NCBI GenBank assembly: GCA_963750935.1
Contig: CAVVSR010000006.1
Location: forward strand, 62,001-126,000
Source: JACCXG01 sp963750935
GTDB lineage: Bacteria; Acidobacteriota; Vicinamibacteria; Vicinamibacterales; 2-12-FULL-66-21
Length of the DNA: 64,000 nucleotides
Reading direction: 5' to 3'
Shown: positions 43,119 through 52,043 of the stretch, piece after piece
How positions within the stretch are numbered: the first letter of the stretch is position 1
Layout: each line of letters opens with the position of its first letter
Notes under the pieces: generated by a model
Told to the model about the DNA's origin: nothing
The model's database searches: none
Seen by the model: the letters and a program-made list of their open reading frames with translations, nothing else
Program-made: the position numbers and the translations under genes

Positions 43119-43674
43119 CGCGCCGGCGTGAGGCGGCCGCCGCGAAGTGACGGGCGAGCCAGGCGGCGTGCAGCGCATCGCCGAAGGTGTTGCAGCGGAT
43201 GCGGTGGAGGTCCTGGCGATCGGTGCGGACCAGCACGAGATCGCGGTCGTGCCGCTGGATCGCGCCGACGCCATGCCACGGGATGGTCACGCTGCGGGCG
43301 CCGCCGACGAAGATCGCGCGCGTCGCGGTCAACAGCAGCGTGCCGCTCGGCTGGGCCGGGTCGTCGGGCAGGGTGGTGGGGGCGCTGAAATAGCAGCGAT
43401 CGGCGCCGACCGCGCGGTGGCCGGTCTCGATCACCGGCGGCGAGCCGCCCTGCATCTGATCGCTCAGCTCGACGAGCGACTCGAGCCCCTCGAGCATCTC
43501 CCGCTCGATCTCGTGCTCGTCGTCGTCGAGGCCGATCTCGACGAGGGATGCTTTGAGGCGTGCCGCGGCGGCGGGGGTCGGCGACTCGGCGGCGGTTGCC
43601 CACGCGTCGCGCCAGTCACGAAGCCGTTTGTCCTCATCCCTGCCGGTCCGCCGGAACCATCCGAGCCACCTCAT
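43114..43674 (-). CDS. Hypothetical protein
   Basis: A 186-residue cytosolic protein. The N-terminal half is charged helix (RLRDWRDAWATAAESPTPAAAARLKASLVEIGLDDDEHEIEREMLEGLESLVEL); the C-terminal half is beta-rich (GTLLLTATRAIFVGGARSVTIPWHGV, RDLVLVRTDRQDLHRIRC) like a PH-type or GRAM-type domain. No family was recognised with confidence. Same strand as NamZ and 7 bp before it. ATG start with a GGCGGG just upstream. Confidence 0.65.
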   Translation of the reverse strand: MRWLGWFRRTGRDEDKRLRDWRDAWATAAESPTPAAAARLKASLVEIGLDDDEHEIEREMLEGLESLVELSDQMQGGSPPVIETGHRAVGADRCYFSAPTTLPDDPAQPSGTLLLTATRAIFVGGARSVTIPWHGVGAIQRHDRDLVLVRTDRQDLHRIRCNTFGDALHAAWLARHFAAAASRRRV

Positions 43675-43823
43675 CCCGCCGTGTGTCTCCCGTCGGCAAA
43701 GCTCACTGCCTCGACCGAGTGTGGAGGGCGGGTTCGCGCAGTGTCAAGCCTCAGCCGCAGATTTTCGTCGCGATCGGCGATCGCCGCCGCCAGAGTTGGG
43801 GATAGAATGAATGAAAAATTGCC

Positions 43824-44594
43824 GTGATTCTGGCGGTCCTGAACAACAAGGGCGGAGTCGGCAAGACGACGGTCGCGGTCAACCTGGGCGCGGCCCTGGT
43901 GGCACCTCGCCGGCGTGTCCTGCTGGTGGACCTCGACAGTCAGGCGTCGGCCTCGGTCTGGTGCGGCATCCGCCGCGGCCGGCTCAAGCCGTCCTCGGCC
44001 AGCGTGCTGCTTCACGACTTTCCCATCGAGCAGGCGATCCGTCCGACTTCCACGCCGCGGCTCGACATCCTCACCGGCTCGTTCGACCTGGCGAACGCCG
44101 ACCTCACGTTGTGCGACGTGAAGGGACGCGAGTCGACTCTCAAGCAGGCGCTGCGCCGGCTGCGCACTCGCTACGAAGTGATCGTGCTCGATTGTCCGCC
44201 CAGCCTGTCGTTGGTCGGCGTGAATGCCCTGGTCGCGGCCGACTTCATCCTCATTCCCGTCGCGCCGCAGTTTCTGGTCCTCGATGGTCTGAGCGGCCTC
44301 ATCGGTTCGATCGACACGGTCCGTCGCCGGCTCGGGACGCGCAGCCGGCTGCTCGGCATCCTCATCACGTCCGCCGACGCCGCGAAGAACGGCCACGAGG
44401 ATCTCCGGGACCGGCTCCGCGCCGAATATCGCGACGTGGTCTTCCACACCGAGATCGGGCTCAGCCGAACGCTGCAGCAGGCGCCCGCCGCTGGCAAGAA
44501 CATCCTCGCGTTCGCGCCACGATCCAAGGCCGCCGACTCGTTCCGGCGGCTTGCTGGTGAAGTGCTGGAGCGGGTCAAAGCTACCCGCCGCTGA
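43824..44594 (+). CDS. ParA-family ATPase
   Basis: A 256-residue MinD/ParA-type P-loop ATPase: deviant Walker A NNKGGVGKTTVAVNLG at residues 7-22, Walker A' LLVDLDSQASAS, and Walker B VIVLDCPPSLS. It lacks the N-terminal HTH of type Ia plasmid ParA, so it is the short type Ib/chromosomal orphan form. The start is GTG at 43824 with TAGAAT about 15 nt upstream. A ribbon-helix-helix gene follows, the usual DNA-binding partner of type Ib ParA. It may position a cargo or the polysaccharide machinery next door; that is conjecture. Confidence 0.9.
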   Translation: MILAVLNNKGGVGKTTVAVNLGAALVAPRRRVLLVDLDSQASASVWCGIRRGRLKPSSASVLLHDFPIEQAIRPTSTPRLDILTGSFDLANADLTLCDVKGRESTLKQALRRLRTRYEVIVLDCPPSLSLVGVNALVAADFILIPVAPQFLVLDGLSGLIGSIDTVRRRLGTRSRLLGILITSADAAKNGHEDLRDRLRAEYRDVVFHTEIGLSRTLQQAPAAGKNILAFAPRSKAADSFRRLAGEVLERVKATRR

Positions 44595-44650
44595 GCCAAA
44601 ATAGGGATGGAACAATTGAACGGGAAGGGTTGCGCCGGCGTGTTGAGCTT

Positions 44651-44665
44651 GCGGTAAACTACCGC
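44651..44665. promoter_or_regulatory. Perfect inverted repeat with -10-like centre
   Basis: GCGGTA-AAC-TACCGC (44651-44665). TAAACT (44655-44660) at its centre could be a -10 box, so a bound regulator such as the downstream ribbon-helix-helix protein would block it. Confidence 0.4.
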
Positions 44666-44776
44666 GTCAACATTGAATTAGGGCCGGCTCATCCACCGAG
44701 TCACTGGTCGCATTCAGGCCGTAAGAAATTCGGCTGGTGCGCGGCCGTCGCCCGCCACAGAACCACGGAGTTGTCG

Positions 44777-45119
44777 ATGGCGCGTCGGCTCAAGGCAGCC
44801 ACGGTCAAGAATGCGGACATTTTCGCGCGCACCAAACGGGCGCCGACGAGCGCGCGTCGGCCCGGCCGGCCGCCGGTCCACGAAGAAGCGTGGACCAAGG
44901 TCACCGTCGTGCTCTTCAACCGCCAGATCGTCTTTCTCGATCGGCTCGCCGCGAACATCCGCGCGCAGAGCGGCGCCGCGATCAGCCGGGCCCAGCTGAT
45001 CCGCTCGTTGGTGGACGCCGTCGCCGACGCCGACATCGATCTCGACGTCGGCCACGTCGGAGGCCGATCTCAAGACCACCATGTTGTCGAGGCTGGGCCG
45101 GTACCGCCTCGGGTCCTGA
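44777..45119 (+). CDS. Ribbon-helix-helix (CopG-like) protein, probable ParA partner, one frameshift
   Basis: About 113 residues after correction. A basic N-terminal tail (RRLKAATVKNADIFARTKRAPTSARRPGRPP) precedes an RHH core: the strand KVTVVLFNRQIVFLDRL and helix AAISRAQLIRSLVDAVADADIDL. The present frame runs to 45133 with an implausible His/Pro-rich end; one base earlier the natural-looking tail EADLKTTMLSRLGRYRLGS ends at TGA 45119. A one-base insertion near 45045-45060 is likely. Tail plus RHH matches ParG/ParB-type centromere-binding partners of short ParA proteins. Confidence 0.65.
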
Positions 45120-45435
45120 GCCGGCTGCGATAGGATCGCGCGCCGCTGCAGGCCGCGGCCAAGTCGCATCGCAACGGTCGGCAGGGGGACCCTGACGTGG
45201 CGCTCGCGGCCGAATCAGCCGGTCGTCCCATCGAGCCTGCTGGTTATTGATTTCGACTGATGTCCCGTATGCTTCCGCTTTCCGGGGGAAGACTTACCAC
45301 CAGCCGTAGCGCCTGAACCTCGAGCTCGTCCGTCGGGTTCCTAAAGCACTGCAGCTGCGGAGGGTCGAAGGCCGAGCTTCAACCTCGAGCGGTCCTACCT
45401 CAACGGAATGTCCGTTGCATCTCCACAGCAGAGCA
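45120..45435. promoter_or_regulatory. 316-bp intergenic region with a dyad before the polysaccharide locus
   Basis: No gene recognised. The perfect inverted repeat CAACGGA-ATG-TCCGTTG (45401-45417) ends 18 nt before the first glycosyltransferase ATG, positioned as a 5'-leader hairpin or operator. TTGATT (about 45249) with TATGCT downstream is a weak promoter candidate. Confidence 0.4.
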
Positions 45436-46383
45436 ATGCGTCTCGATCTGGTCATTCCGACGCTGCGCCGCCCCGACCTTCTCAAGCGAGCACTCGAAAG
45501 CGTCGCGAAGGCCGACCGGCCGCACCGGATGCAGGTCGGCGTGATCGTCGTCAACAACGCCGCGGATCCGGAGTTGCCAGGTCTGGAATCGGTCCTCGCC
45601 TCGATCCCGTTCGACACACGCGTGCTCCATGAGCCGCGGCCGGGGAAGTCCGCCGCGCTCAACGCTGCCATCGAGGCTTCCGCTGCGGACTACCTGGGCT
45701 TCATCGACGACGACGAGGAACTGGCCGCCGACTGGTTCCGCGTGGTGGAGGAGGCGCTGTGTGCCGGTCCGGTCGATTTCCTGGGTGGTCGCGTGCTGGT
45801 TCCTCCCGGTACCAAGTTTCCCGATTGGGTTCCCGAAGGCTACCCCGCGGTCCTGGGGATTGCCGACGGAGGTCCGGACGCGCAACCGTATGGGCCGGCG
45901 TTCCCGGGCATGCTGAAGGGCGGAAATGCGGTGATCTCGAAAGCGACGCTGCGGACCGTTGGCCCATACAGCACCGACCTCGGACCCACCGCCGACCGGC
46001 GGCTGCTCTCCTGCGAGGACGAAGACATGTACCTGCGGCTGGTTCGGGCCGGGGCGCAGGGCCGCTACCTGCCACACCTGCTCGTCTACCACTGCGTTCA
46101 TCCCGAGCGGCTGCGCAAGAACTATCACCGCGCCTGGGCGTTCTGGCAGGGCGCCTCCCTGAGCGTGCTCGCCCGTGATCGTCGGCCCGGGATCCCCGAG
46201 ATTGCCCAGGTCCCGCGCTACGCCTATGGAGCCGCGGCCAGGGGTGTTTTGGGTTACGTGCGGCTGACGCTCTCTGGCGACCAGTCCCGTCGCATGGCCG
46301 CGGAACTTCCGGTGTGGAACCTCGTCGGCCGTCTCTACGGCCGTCACGTCCTGAGCCGTTCGCGGAAGCGGTCGAGGACGTGA
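45436..46383 (+). CDS. GT2-family glycosyltransferase
   Basis: A 315-residue GT-A fold enzyme: RLDLVIPTLRRPDLLKRAL at the N terminus, GKSAALNAAIEAS, the metal-binding DxD region GFIDDDEELAADW, and the acceptor region SCEDEDMYLRLVRAG with the catalytic ED. C-terminal residues (about 250-315) are arginine-rich and amphipathic, suggesting membrane association. First gene of a run of seven overlapping genes; its TGA shares a base with the next ATG. Likely adds a sugar to a surface polysaccharide. Confidence 0.9.
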   Translation: MRLDLVIPTLRRPDLLKRALESVAKADRPHRMQVGVIVVNNAADPELPGLESVLASIPFDTRVLHEPRPGKSAALNAAIEASAADYLGFIDDDEELAADWFRVVEEALCAGPVDFLGGRVLVPPGTKFPDWVPEGYPAVLGIADGGPDAQPYGPAFPGMLKGGNAVISKATLRTVGPYSTDLGPTADRRLLSCEDEDMYLRLVRAGAQGRYLPHLLVYHCVHPERLRKNYHRAWAFWQGASLSVLARDRRPGIPEIAQVPRYAYGAAARGVLGYVRLTLSGDQSRRMAAELPVWNLVGRLYGRHVLSRSRKRSRT

Positions 46384-47336
46384 TGGCTTCCGATCGTCCG
46401 GCGCCGACGCCGTCTCTGTCCGTGGTCCTGTGCACCTACAACCGCGCTCACCTGCTCGTCGACGCGTTGCAGGCGCTGGTGGATCAATCCTCCGACTCGC
46501 CGCCGTACGAAGTCGTCGTTGTCGACAACAACTCGACCGACCGTACTCGCGAGGTCGTGGAAACGTTCGTGCCGCGCGGCATCGTTCGCTACACCTTCGA
46601 GCCACGTCAGGGGTTGTCCTCGGCGCGAAACCACGGCACGTCGGTCGCGCGATCCGAGCTCGTCGCCTTCACGGACGATGACGTGCGCGTGACCCCGACG
46701 TGGGTCCGCACCATCGTCGACGGGTTCGCGGCGAACCCCGACGCGGCGATCGTCGGCGGCAGAGTCGAGGCCGATTGGCCCGAGCCGCCGCCGCCGTGGC
46801 TGCGCGAAACCGGCGACGCGCCGCTGGCGCTCCTGGATTTCGGTGACGAACCGTTCCGGATCACGCCGGCACGTCCGGTCTGTCTCATCGGCGCGAACAT
46901 CGCCGTGCGCCGGCAGCTCCTGGAGAGGCTCGGCGGATTCTCGACCGCTCTGCAGCGGGTCAGGGACGGCATCGGCTCCACCGAAGACAGCGATTTGCAG
47001 GTGCGCGCCATCGCGTCCGGGGCCAGCGCCGTGTACGACCCTCGGATCGTGGTGCGCGCGCAAGTACCCCGCGATCGGCTGTTGAAGCCCTATCACCGGG
47101 CGTGGCACGCGGGGCACGGGCGTTTCTACGCGATCATGCGCGACCCCGCGTTCGAGCGTTCACGGCTCGGCACCTTCCTGGGCATCCCGGCGCATGTCTA
47201 CCGGAGCCTCGTCAAGGAGACCGCCGCCTGGGTCTCGAGCCTTGTCGCCCGCCGCGGCGCGACCGCATTCGCGCACGAACTGCGGCTGCGGTTTCTCTAC
47301 GGTTTTGCGGTTCAGCGGATCTTCAACCGCCGATGA
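46383..47336 (+). CDS. GT2-family glycosyltransferase
   Basis: A 317-residue GT-A enzyme with SLSVVLCTYNRAHLLVDAL, VVVDNNSTDRTREVVE, GLSSARNHGTSVA, the metal site LVAFTDDDVRVTPTW, and the acceptor motif IGSTEDSDLQVRAIASG. WPEPPPPWLRETGDAPLALLDFG is typical of GT2 enzymes in exopolysaccharide loci. It starts in TGATG with the preceding gene and overlaps the next by ATGA, so translation is coupled throughout. Confidence 0.9.
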   Translation: MASDRPAPTPSLSVVLCTYNRAHLLVDALQALVDQSSDSPPYEVVVVDNNSTDRTREVVETFVPRGIVRYTFEPRQGLSSARNHGTSVARSELVAFTDDDVRVTPTWVRTIVDGFAANPDAAIVGGRVEADWPEPPPPWLRETGDAPLALLDFGDEPFRITPARPVCLIGANIAVRRQLLERLGGFSTALQRVRDGIGSTEDSDLQVRAIASGASAVYDPRIVVRAQVPRDRLLKPYHRAWHAGHGRFYAIMRDPAFERSRLGTFLGIPAHVYRSLVKETAAWVSSLVARRGATAFAHELRLRFLYGFAVQRIFNRR

Positions 47337-48304
47337 CCCACAGCCCCGAACGTCCCACCGTGACCGTCGTCATTCCCTGTTACAACCAGGCGCGGTTTCT
47401 GCCTGCGGCAGTTGCCAGCGTGCTCGATCAGCGCTACCCGCGCGTCGAGTGCCTGGTGGTCAATGACGGATCCACCGACGACACCTCGGGCGTCGCGTCG
47501 CGGCTCGGCGTCGCCGTTCTCGAACAGGCGAACCAGGGGCTCTCAGCGGCGCGCAATGCCGGTCTCGCCGCCGCTCGAAGCGAGCTCGTCGTGTTCCTCG
47601 ATGCGGACGACGCGCTGCTTCCGGACGCGCTCGAAGCCGCCGCGCGTACGCTCGCACCAGACCCGGCGGCCGCCGCCGTCGTCGGTCGTTGCCAGGCGAT
47701 GGATGCCGACGGGAACGTGCTCCCGGCCGCGCACGCGCACGTCGACGGATCGCGGCTCTACGAGGAGTGGCTGTCCCGCAACTTCGTGTGGACGCCGGGC
47801 GCGGCGATGTTCAGGCGACGCGCGCTCGACGAGATCGGCGGCTTTCCACCTGGCCTGGGTCCGGCCGCCGATTACGCCGTCTACCTGCGGCTCGCCCGTG
47901 GGGGCGCCGTACGGGTGATCGCGCAGGACCTGGTGCGCTACCGCCAGCACGACATGAGCATGTCCCGCGATCCGGCGCTGATGCTGCGAGCCACGCTGTC
48001 GGTGCTGCGTCGCGAGGCAGCCGCGGCAGGACCGTCGTGGCGGTCCAGCATCAGGCGCGGACGACACGCCTGGTGCGCCTGGTATGGCGAGCAGATCGTG
48101 CACCGCCTTCGGACCGACTGGCACGCAGGACGGCGGGGCGCGTCACAGCTGCGCGCGGCAGCGACGCTGGTGCGACGGTGTCCGGGCGTGGCATTTCGTC
48201 ACCTCGCGCGGAAGGCGCGCCTGACCTGTGCGTCACTCTGGCGACGCTGTGCCGATGCGTGGCTGCGCGTGGATGCCCGGCTGCGACGAAGGGTGGCCCC
48301 GTGA
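47333..48304 (+). CDS. GT2-family glycosyltransferase
   Basis: A 323-residue GT-A enzyme: VTVVIPCYNQARFLPAAVASVL, LVVNDGSTDDTSGVA, GLSAARNAGLAAARSELVVFLDADDALLPDA (DAD metal motif) and a downstream PAADYAVYLRLARG. A basic helical C terminus (HLARKARLTCASLWRRCADAWLR) suggests membrane binding. It is close in sequence to the N-terminal half of the next gene, consistent with duplication. Confidence 0.9.
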   Translation: MTHSPERPTVTVVIPCYNQARFLPAAVASVLDQRYPRVECLVVNDGSTDDTSGVASRLGVAVLEQANQGLSAARNAGLAAARSELVVFLDADDALLPDALEAAARTLAPDPAAAAVVGRCQAMDADGNVLPAAHAHVDGSRLYEEWLSRNFVWTPGAAMFRRRALDEIGGFPPGLGPAADYAVYLRLARGGAVRVIAQDLVRYRQHDMSMSRDPALMLRATLSVLRREAAAAGPSWRSSIRRGRHAWCAWYGEQIVHRLRTDWHAGRRGASQLRAAATLVRRCPGVAFRHLARKARLTCASLWRRCADAWLRVDARLRRRVAP

Positions 48305-49978
48305 CGGCGTCCGTGCCGGAGCGTCGCATCGGCGAGGCCACCGCTGGACAGCCGCAGGCTGGCGGTCTTCCGAACGCGCCACTGACCGTCGGTGTCGTGA
48401 TTACGACGTACAACCATGCGCGTTTTCTCGAGCAGGCGCTCGGCAGCGTCGGCTCGTCAGACGCGCGCGGCCGACGCCGTGATCGTCGTGGACGACGGCT
48501 CGACGGACGATCCGGCGGCGGTCGTGGCGCGGTTTCCCGGCGTCCGGCTGATCCGCCAGGAGAACCGCGGCTTGTCCGCGGCGCGGAATGCCGGGCTCGC
48601 CGCCGTCGACACGTCGCTGGTCGTGTTCCTCGACGCCGACGATCGGCTCGAGCCATGCGCCATCGAAGCGGGGCTCGCCTGTCTCCATCGTGCGCCCGAC
48701 AGCGGATTCGTCTACGGGGGGCATCGCTACATCGACGCGGACGGCCGCGAGATCGGTGAGCGATTCGAGCCCCCGGGCGACTCGCCCTATACGCAGCTGC
48801 TGCGCGGGAACTTCATCGCCATGCACGCGACGGTGATGTACCGGCGTGACCTGCTGATCGCGGCGGGCGGATTCGATGAGCGGCTGCGGCGCTGCGAGGA
48901 CTACGACGTGTATCTGCGCATGGCGCGCCGGTTTCCGGTGACCGGCTATCCGGATCTCGTGGCCGCATACCGGCTGCACGGCGGCAACATGTCGTCCGAT
49001 CGGCCTGGCATGCTGCGCAGCGCGCTCGACGTCCATGCCCGCTACGTCCCGCCGCGTGCGGATCGCCCGGCGCACGAGGCGTGGCGCGAGGGACGGCGCC
49101 GCTGGCGTCAGGTCTATGCCGAGGACATGGCCGCCGCCAGGTACCGCCGGCGCCAGAGCGGCGGCTCGCTGGTCGAGTCCCTGCCGGCGCTGGCCGGCAT
49201 CGTGGCGGCCGCCCCGCGCGTGGCGCTGCTGCAGGTGCTCGGCGGCGTCCGGCGGCGAGTCGCGGCTGTCGTTCCGTGGCGTTTCCGCGAGCGCCTGCTG
49301 CGCGGCCGGGAGCGCATCCCGCCCGTGGGACGTGTCCACCTTGGAGACCTGAACCGGCTCACCCCGATCAGCGCCTCATTCGGCTTCGACCGCGGGCTGC
49401 CGATCGATCGCTATTACATCGAGCGGTTCCTGGCGCGGCATACCTCCGAGATCGTGGGGCGCGTGCTCGAGATCGGTGACGACACCTACACGCGCCGGTT
49501 CGGCGGATCGCGCGTGACGCGGAGCGACGTGCTGCACGTGCATGCCGGGAACGCACGTGCGACGTTCGTCGGCGATCTCACGGACCCGGACGTGCTCCCT
49601 GAGAATGCGTTCGACTGCATCGTGCTCACGCAGACACTGCAGCTGATTTTCGACGTCCCGCTCGCCATCCGTCGAATCCACCGTGCGCTGGCGCCCGGCG
49701 GCGTGGTGCTGGTGACCGCACCGGGCATCAGCCAGATCGATCGTGGTGAATGGGGCAACACCTGGTTCTGGTCCTTCACGCCGGCGGCGCTCGAACGGCT
49801 GTTTGGCGAGGTGTTCGCACCAGCCGACGTCATGATCGAGCGTCACGGCAACGTCTTCGCCGCCACGGCCTTTCTGCAGGGCCTTGCCGTCGAGGAAGTC
49901 GACACCGCCGATCTCGACCCCATCGACCACGCCTACCCGGTCATCACCGGGCTGCGCGCGCGCAAGCGGGCCGACTGA
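48301..49978 (+). CDS. GT2 glycosyltransferase fused to a SAM-dependent methyltransferase, one frameshift
   Basis: About 558 residues after correction. Residues 20-300 are a GT2 domain (LTVGVVITTYNHARFLEQALGSV, VIVVDDGSTDD, LVVFLDADDRLEPC, RCEDYDVYLRMARR). Residues about 345-555 are a class I methyltransferase (IVGRVLEIGDDTYTRRFG, VLPENAFDCIVLTQTLQLIFDV, LAPGGVVLVTAPG, EWGNTWFWSFTPAALERLF). The frame breaks at 48459-48462: deletion of one T in GGCTCGTCAGACG gives GSQTRAADAVIVV. GTG start overlaps the previous stop (GTGA). The fusion suggests one protein adds and then methylates a sugar. Confidence 0.85.
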
Positions 49979-49979
49979 C

Positions 49980-50984
49980 ATGCGCGGCATCGTTCGCACC
50001 ATCGTTCGGCGGATTCGCCCGGTCAGGCCCCGGCCGGTCATCCTCATGTACCACCGCATCGCCGCGCCGGCAGTCGATCCCTGGGGCCTGGCGGTTCGGC
50101 CCGACCACTTCGAGGAGCACGTCAGCATCCTCGGGCGCACCCGCCGCCCGCTGCTGATGTCGGAATTCGTCGACCGGCTCGACCGCGGCGTCCTGCCAGA
50201 CGACGCGGTGGCGGTGACGTTCGACGACGGCTACGTCGACAACCTCTGTGAAGCGAAACCGCGCCTCGAGGCAGAAGGCGTGCCGGCCACGATCTTCGTT
50301 GCCACCGGCGCGCTCGGGCAGCGCACCGAATACTGGTGGGACGAGCTGGCGCGCCTCATTCTGCTTCGGCGTGCGGCGCTCGACTGTCAGCTGATGATCG
50401 CGGGAGAGTGCTGTCGCGTCGCCTTCGAAGACGCGGCGCCGGCCGAATCGAGCCGGGCGTGGCGTGCGTGGGAGCCACCGCGATCGGCGCGCGAGACGTC
50501 GTATCTCGACGTCTGGCGCCGCTTGCGTGTCGTGGCCCCGGACGAACGGGCGTCGGTGATGAGCCTGCTGCGGACGTTGCTGGACGCGGCGCCGCCCGAC
50601 GCGCAGGATCTGCCGATGTCGCCCGCGCAGGTCACCGACGCCGCGGCCGGCGGGCGGTTCGAGATCGGCGCGCACACCGTCACGCACCCGGTGCTGCCGT
50701 CGCTCGACGCCGGGGAGCGTCGGCGCGAGCTGCTGGACAGCCGTCGCGACTGCGAGCGGCTCGTCAGCGCCGCCGTTTCCGGATTTGCCTACCCGTACGG
50801 CTCGCTGGACGCTGAATGCCGTGCCGCGGTGCAGGAATGCGGATTCCGCTGGGCGTGCTCGACGGAGTCCCGTGCGGTGCCGTTGCGGAACTACGACCGA
50901 TTCGCGCTGCCGCGAGTGATGGTCTACGACTGGACCGGAGCGGCGTTCGCGCGGGCCCTGGCCGATCTCGGCGGAGGCTCGTGA
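49980..50984 (+). CDS. Polysaccharide deacetylase (NodB domain)
   Basis: A 334-residue carbohydrate esterase family 4-like protein. VILMYHRIAAP opens the domain; VAVTFDDGYVDNL supplies the catalytic Asp and metal Asp; EIGAHTVTHPVLPSL gives the HxxxH metal ligands; and FAYPYGSLDAEC is motif 3. It removes N-acetyl or similar groups from a glycan. No signal peptide, so it may act on a lipid-linked intermediate in the cytosol. One base separates its ATG from the preceding TGA; it ends in TGATG with the next gene. Confidence 0.92.
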   Translation: MRGIVRTIVRRIRPVRPRPVILMYHRIAAPAVDPWGLAVRPDHFEEHVSILGRTRRPLLMSEFVDRLDRGVLPDDAVAVTFDDGYVDNLCEAKPRLEAEGVPATIFVATGALGQRTEYWWDELARLILLRRAALDCQLMIAGECCRVAFEDAAPAESSRAWRAWEPPRSARETSYLDVWRRLRVVAPDERASVMSLLRTLLDAAPPDAQDLPMSPAQVTDAAAGGRFEIGAHTVTHPVLPSLDAGERRRELLDSRRDCERLVSAAVSGFAYPYGSLDAECRAAVQECGFRWACSTESRAVPLRNYDRFALPRVMVYDWTGAAFARALADLGGGS

Positions 50985-52043
50985 TGGAGCGCGTACGCGT
51001 CTCGATCGCCACGCCGTTCCTCAACGCTGGACCTTTCATCGAGGAGAGCATCCAGAGCGTGCTCGCGCAGACGTGGCCCGACTGGGAACTGTTGCTGGTC
51101 GACGACGGGTCGGCCGACGACAGCACGGCGATCGCCCTTCGCTACGCCGAGGCGTATCCGACACGTATCCGCTACCTCGCGCACCCGGGGCGCGGGAACA
51201 GGGGGGCGAGTGCCTCGAGAAATCTCGCCGCGCAGCATGCCAGAGGGGAATATCTCGCGTTCCTGGACGCCGACGACGTGTATCTGCCGCACAAGCTGCA
51301 GGAGCAGGTGCCGATCCTCGATGCGCACCCCGACGTCGGCGTGATGTACGCGGCGACCGAATACTGGTACAGCTGGACCGGCCGACCTGAAGACGCGACT
51401 CGCGACTGGACGTGGCGAAAGTACGGGGCCGAGCCGGACACGGTCATCGATGGGGGGGAGATGGTACAGCTGGACCGGCCGACCTGAAGACGCGGCCCGC
51501 GACTGGACGTGGCGGAAGTACGGAGCCGCGCCGGACACGGTCATCGATCCGCCGCGCCTGCTGGTCGCGTTTCTCGAGGATGGTGGAACGGTTCCCTGCA
51601 TGGGCAGCGTGCTGGCGCGCCGTGCCGCGGTCGAGCGCGTCGGCGGCTGGGAGGAATCGTTCCAGCGTATCTGCACCGACCAGGTATTTCACGCCAAGCT
51701 CTGCCTCGCAGTTCCTGCGCTCATCGTCGATCGGTGCTGGGACAGATACCGTCAGCATGACGAGTCCTCCTGCCGGACGGTCGCGCGTGCGGGCCAGACC
51801 GACGCGGCGTTCGAACGGTATCTGAGCTGGCTGGAGACCTACGTCTCGGAGCAGGGGAACGTGCATCGTGACGTCCGCGCGTCGCTGCAGAGGGCGCTGC
51901 GGCCTTATCGTCACCCGCTCCTGCATCGCATCGACCGGCAGGCGAGCCGCTACAACCAGCGGCTCAAGGCGCTGGCGTCGCGTGGGCTCCGGCGTACGCT
52001 GCCGCGCGCGCTGCAGGACAAGCTGCGGGCCCGGAACGAGTAA
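50984..52043 (+). CDS. GT2-family glycosyltransferase interrupted by a 97-bp tandem duplication
   Basis: With one repeat copy removed the gene is 963 bp (320 residues): RVSIATPFLNAGPFIEESIQSVL, LLVDDGSADDST, ASASRNLAAQHARGEYLAFLDADDVYLPHKL, then WYSWTGRPEDA..DWTWRKYG and CMGSVLARRAAVERVGGWEE. The 97-bp duplication at 51365-51548 shifts the frame and brings a stop at 51485-51487. It starts in TGATG after the deacetylase and ends one base into the next ATG, so operon structure is intact at both ends. Confidence 0.85.
51365..51548 (+). repeat. Imperfect 87-bp tandem duplication (97-bp period)
   Basis: Copies 51365-51451 and 51462-51548 differ at five of 87 positions and are separated by GGGGGGGAGA. 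The differences are mostly synonymous or conservative, as between alleles of one gene. Removing one period restores the glycosyltransferase frame. Confidence 0.9.

Noticed and set aside
43807..43827. A six-codon mini-ORF (MNEKLP) whose TGA overlaps the ParA GTG start, possibly a coupling leader peptide.
   Set aside because: Its ATG falls inside the TAGAAT box that would be the promoter, and it has no ribosome binding site; likely coincidence.
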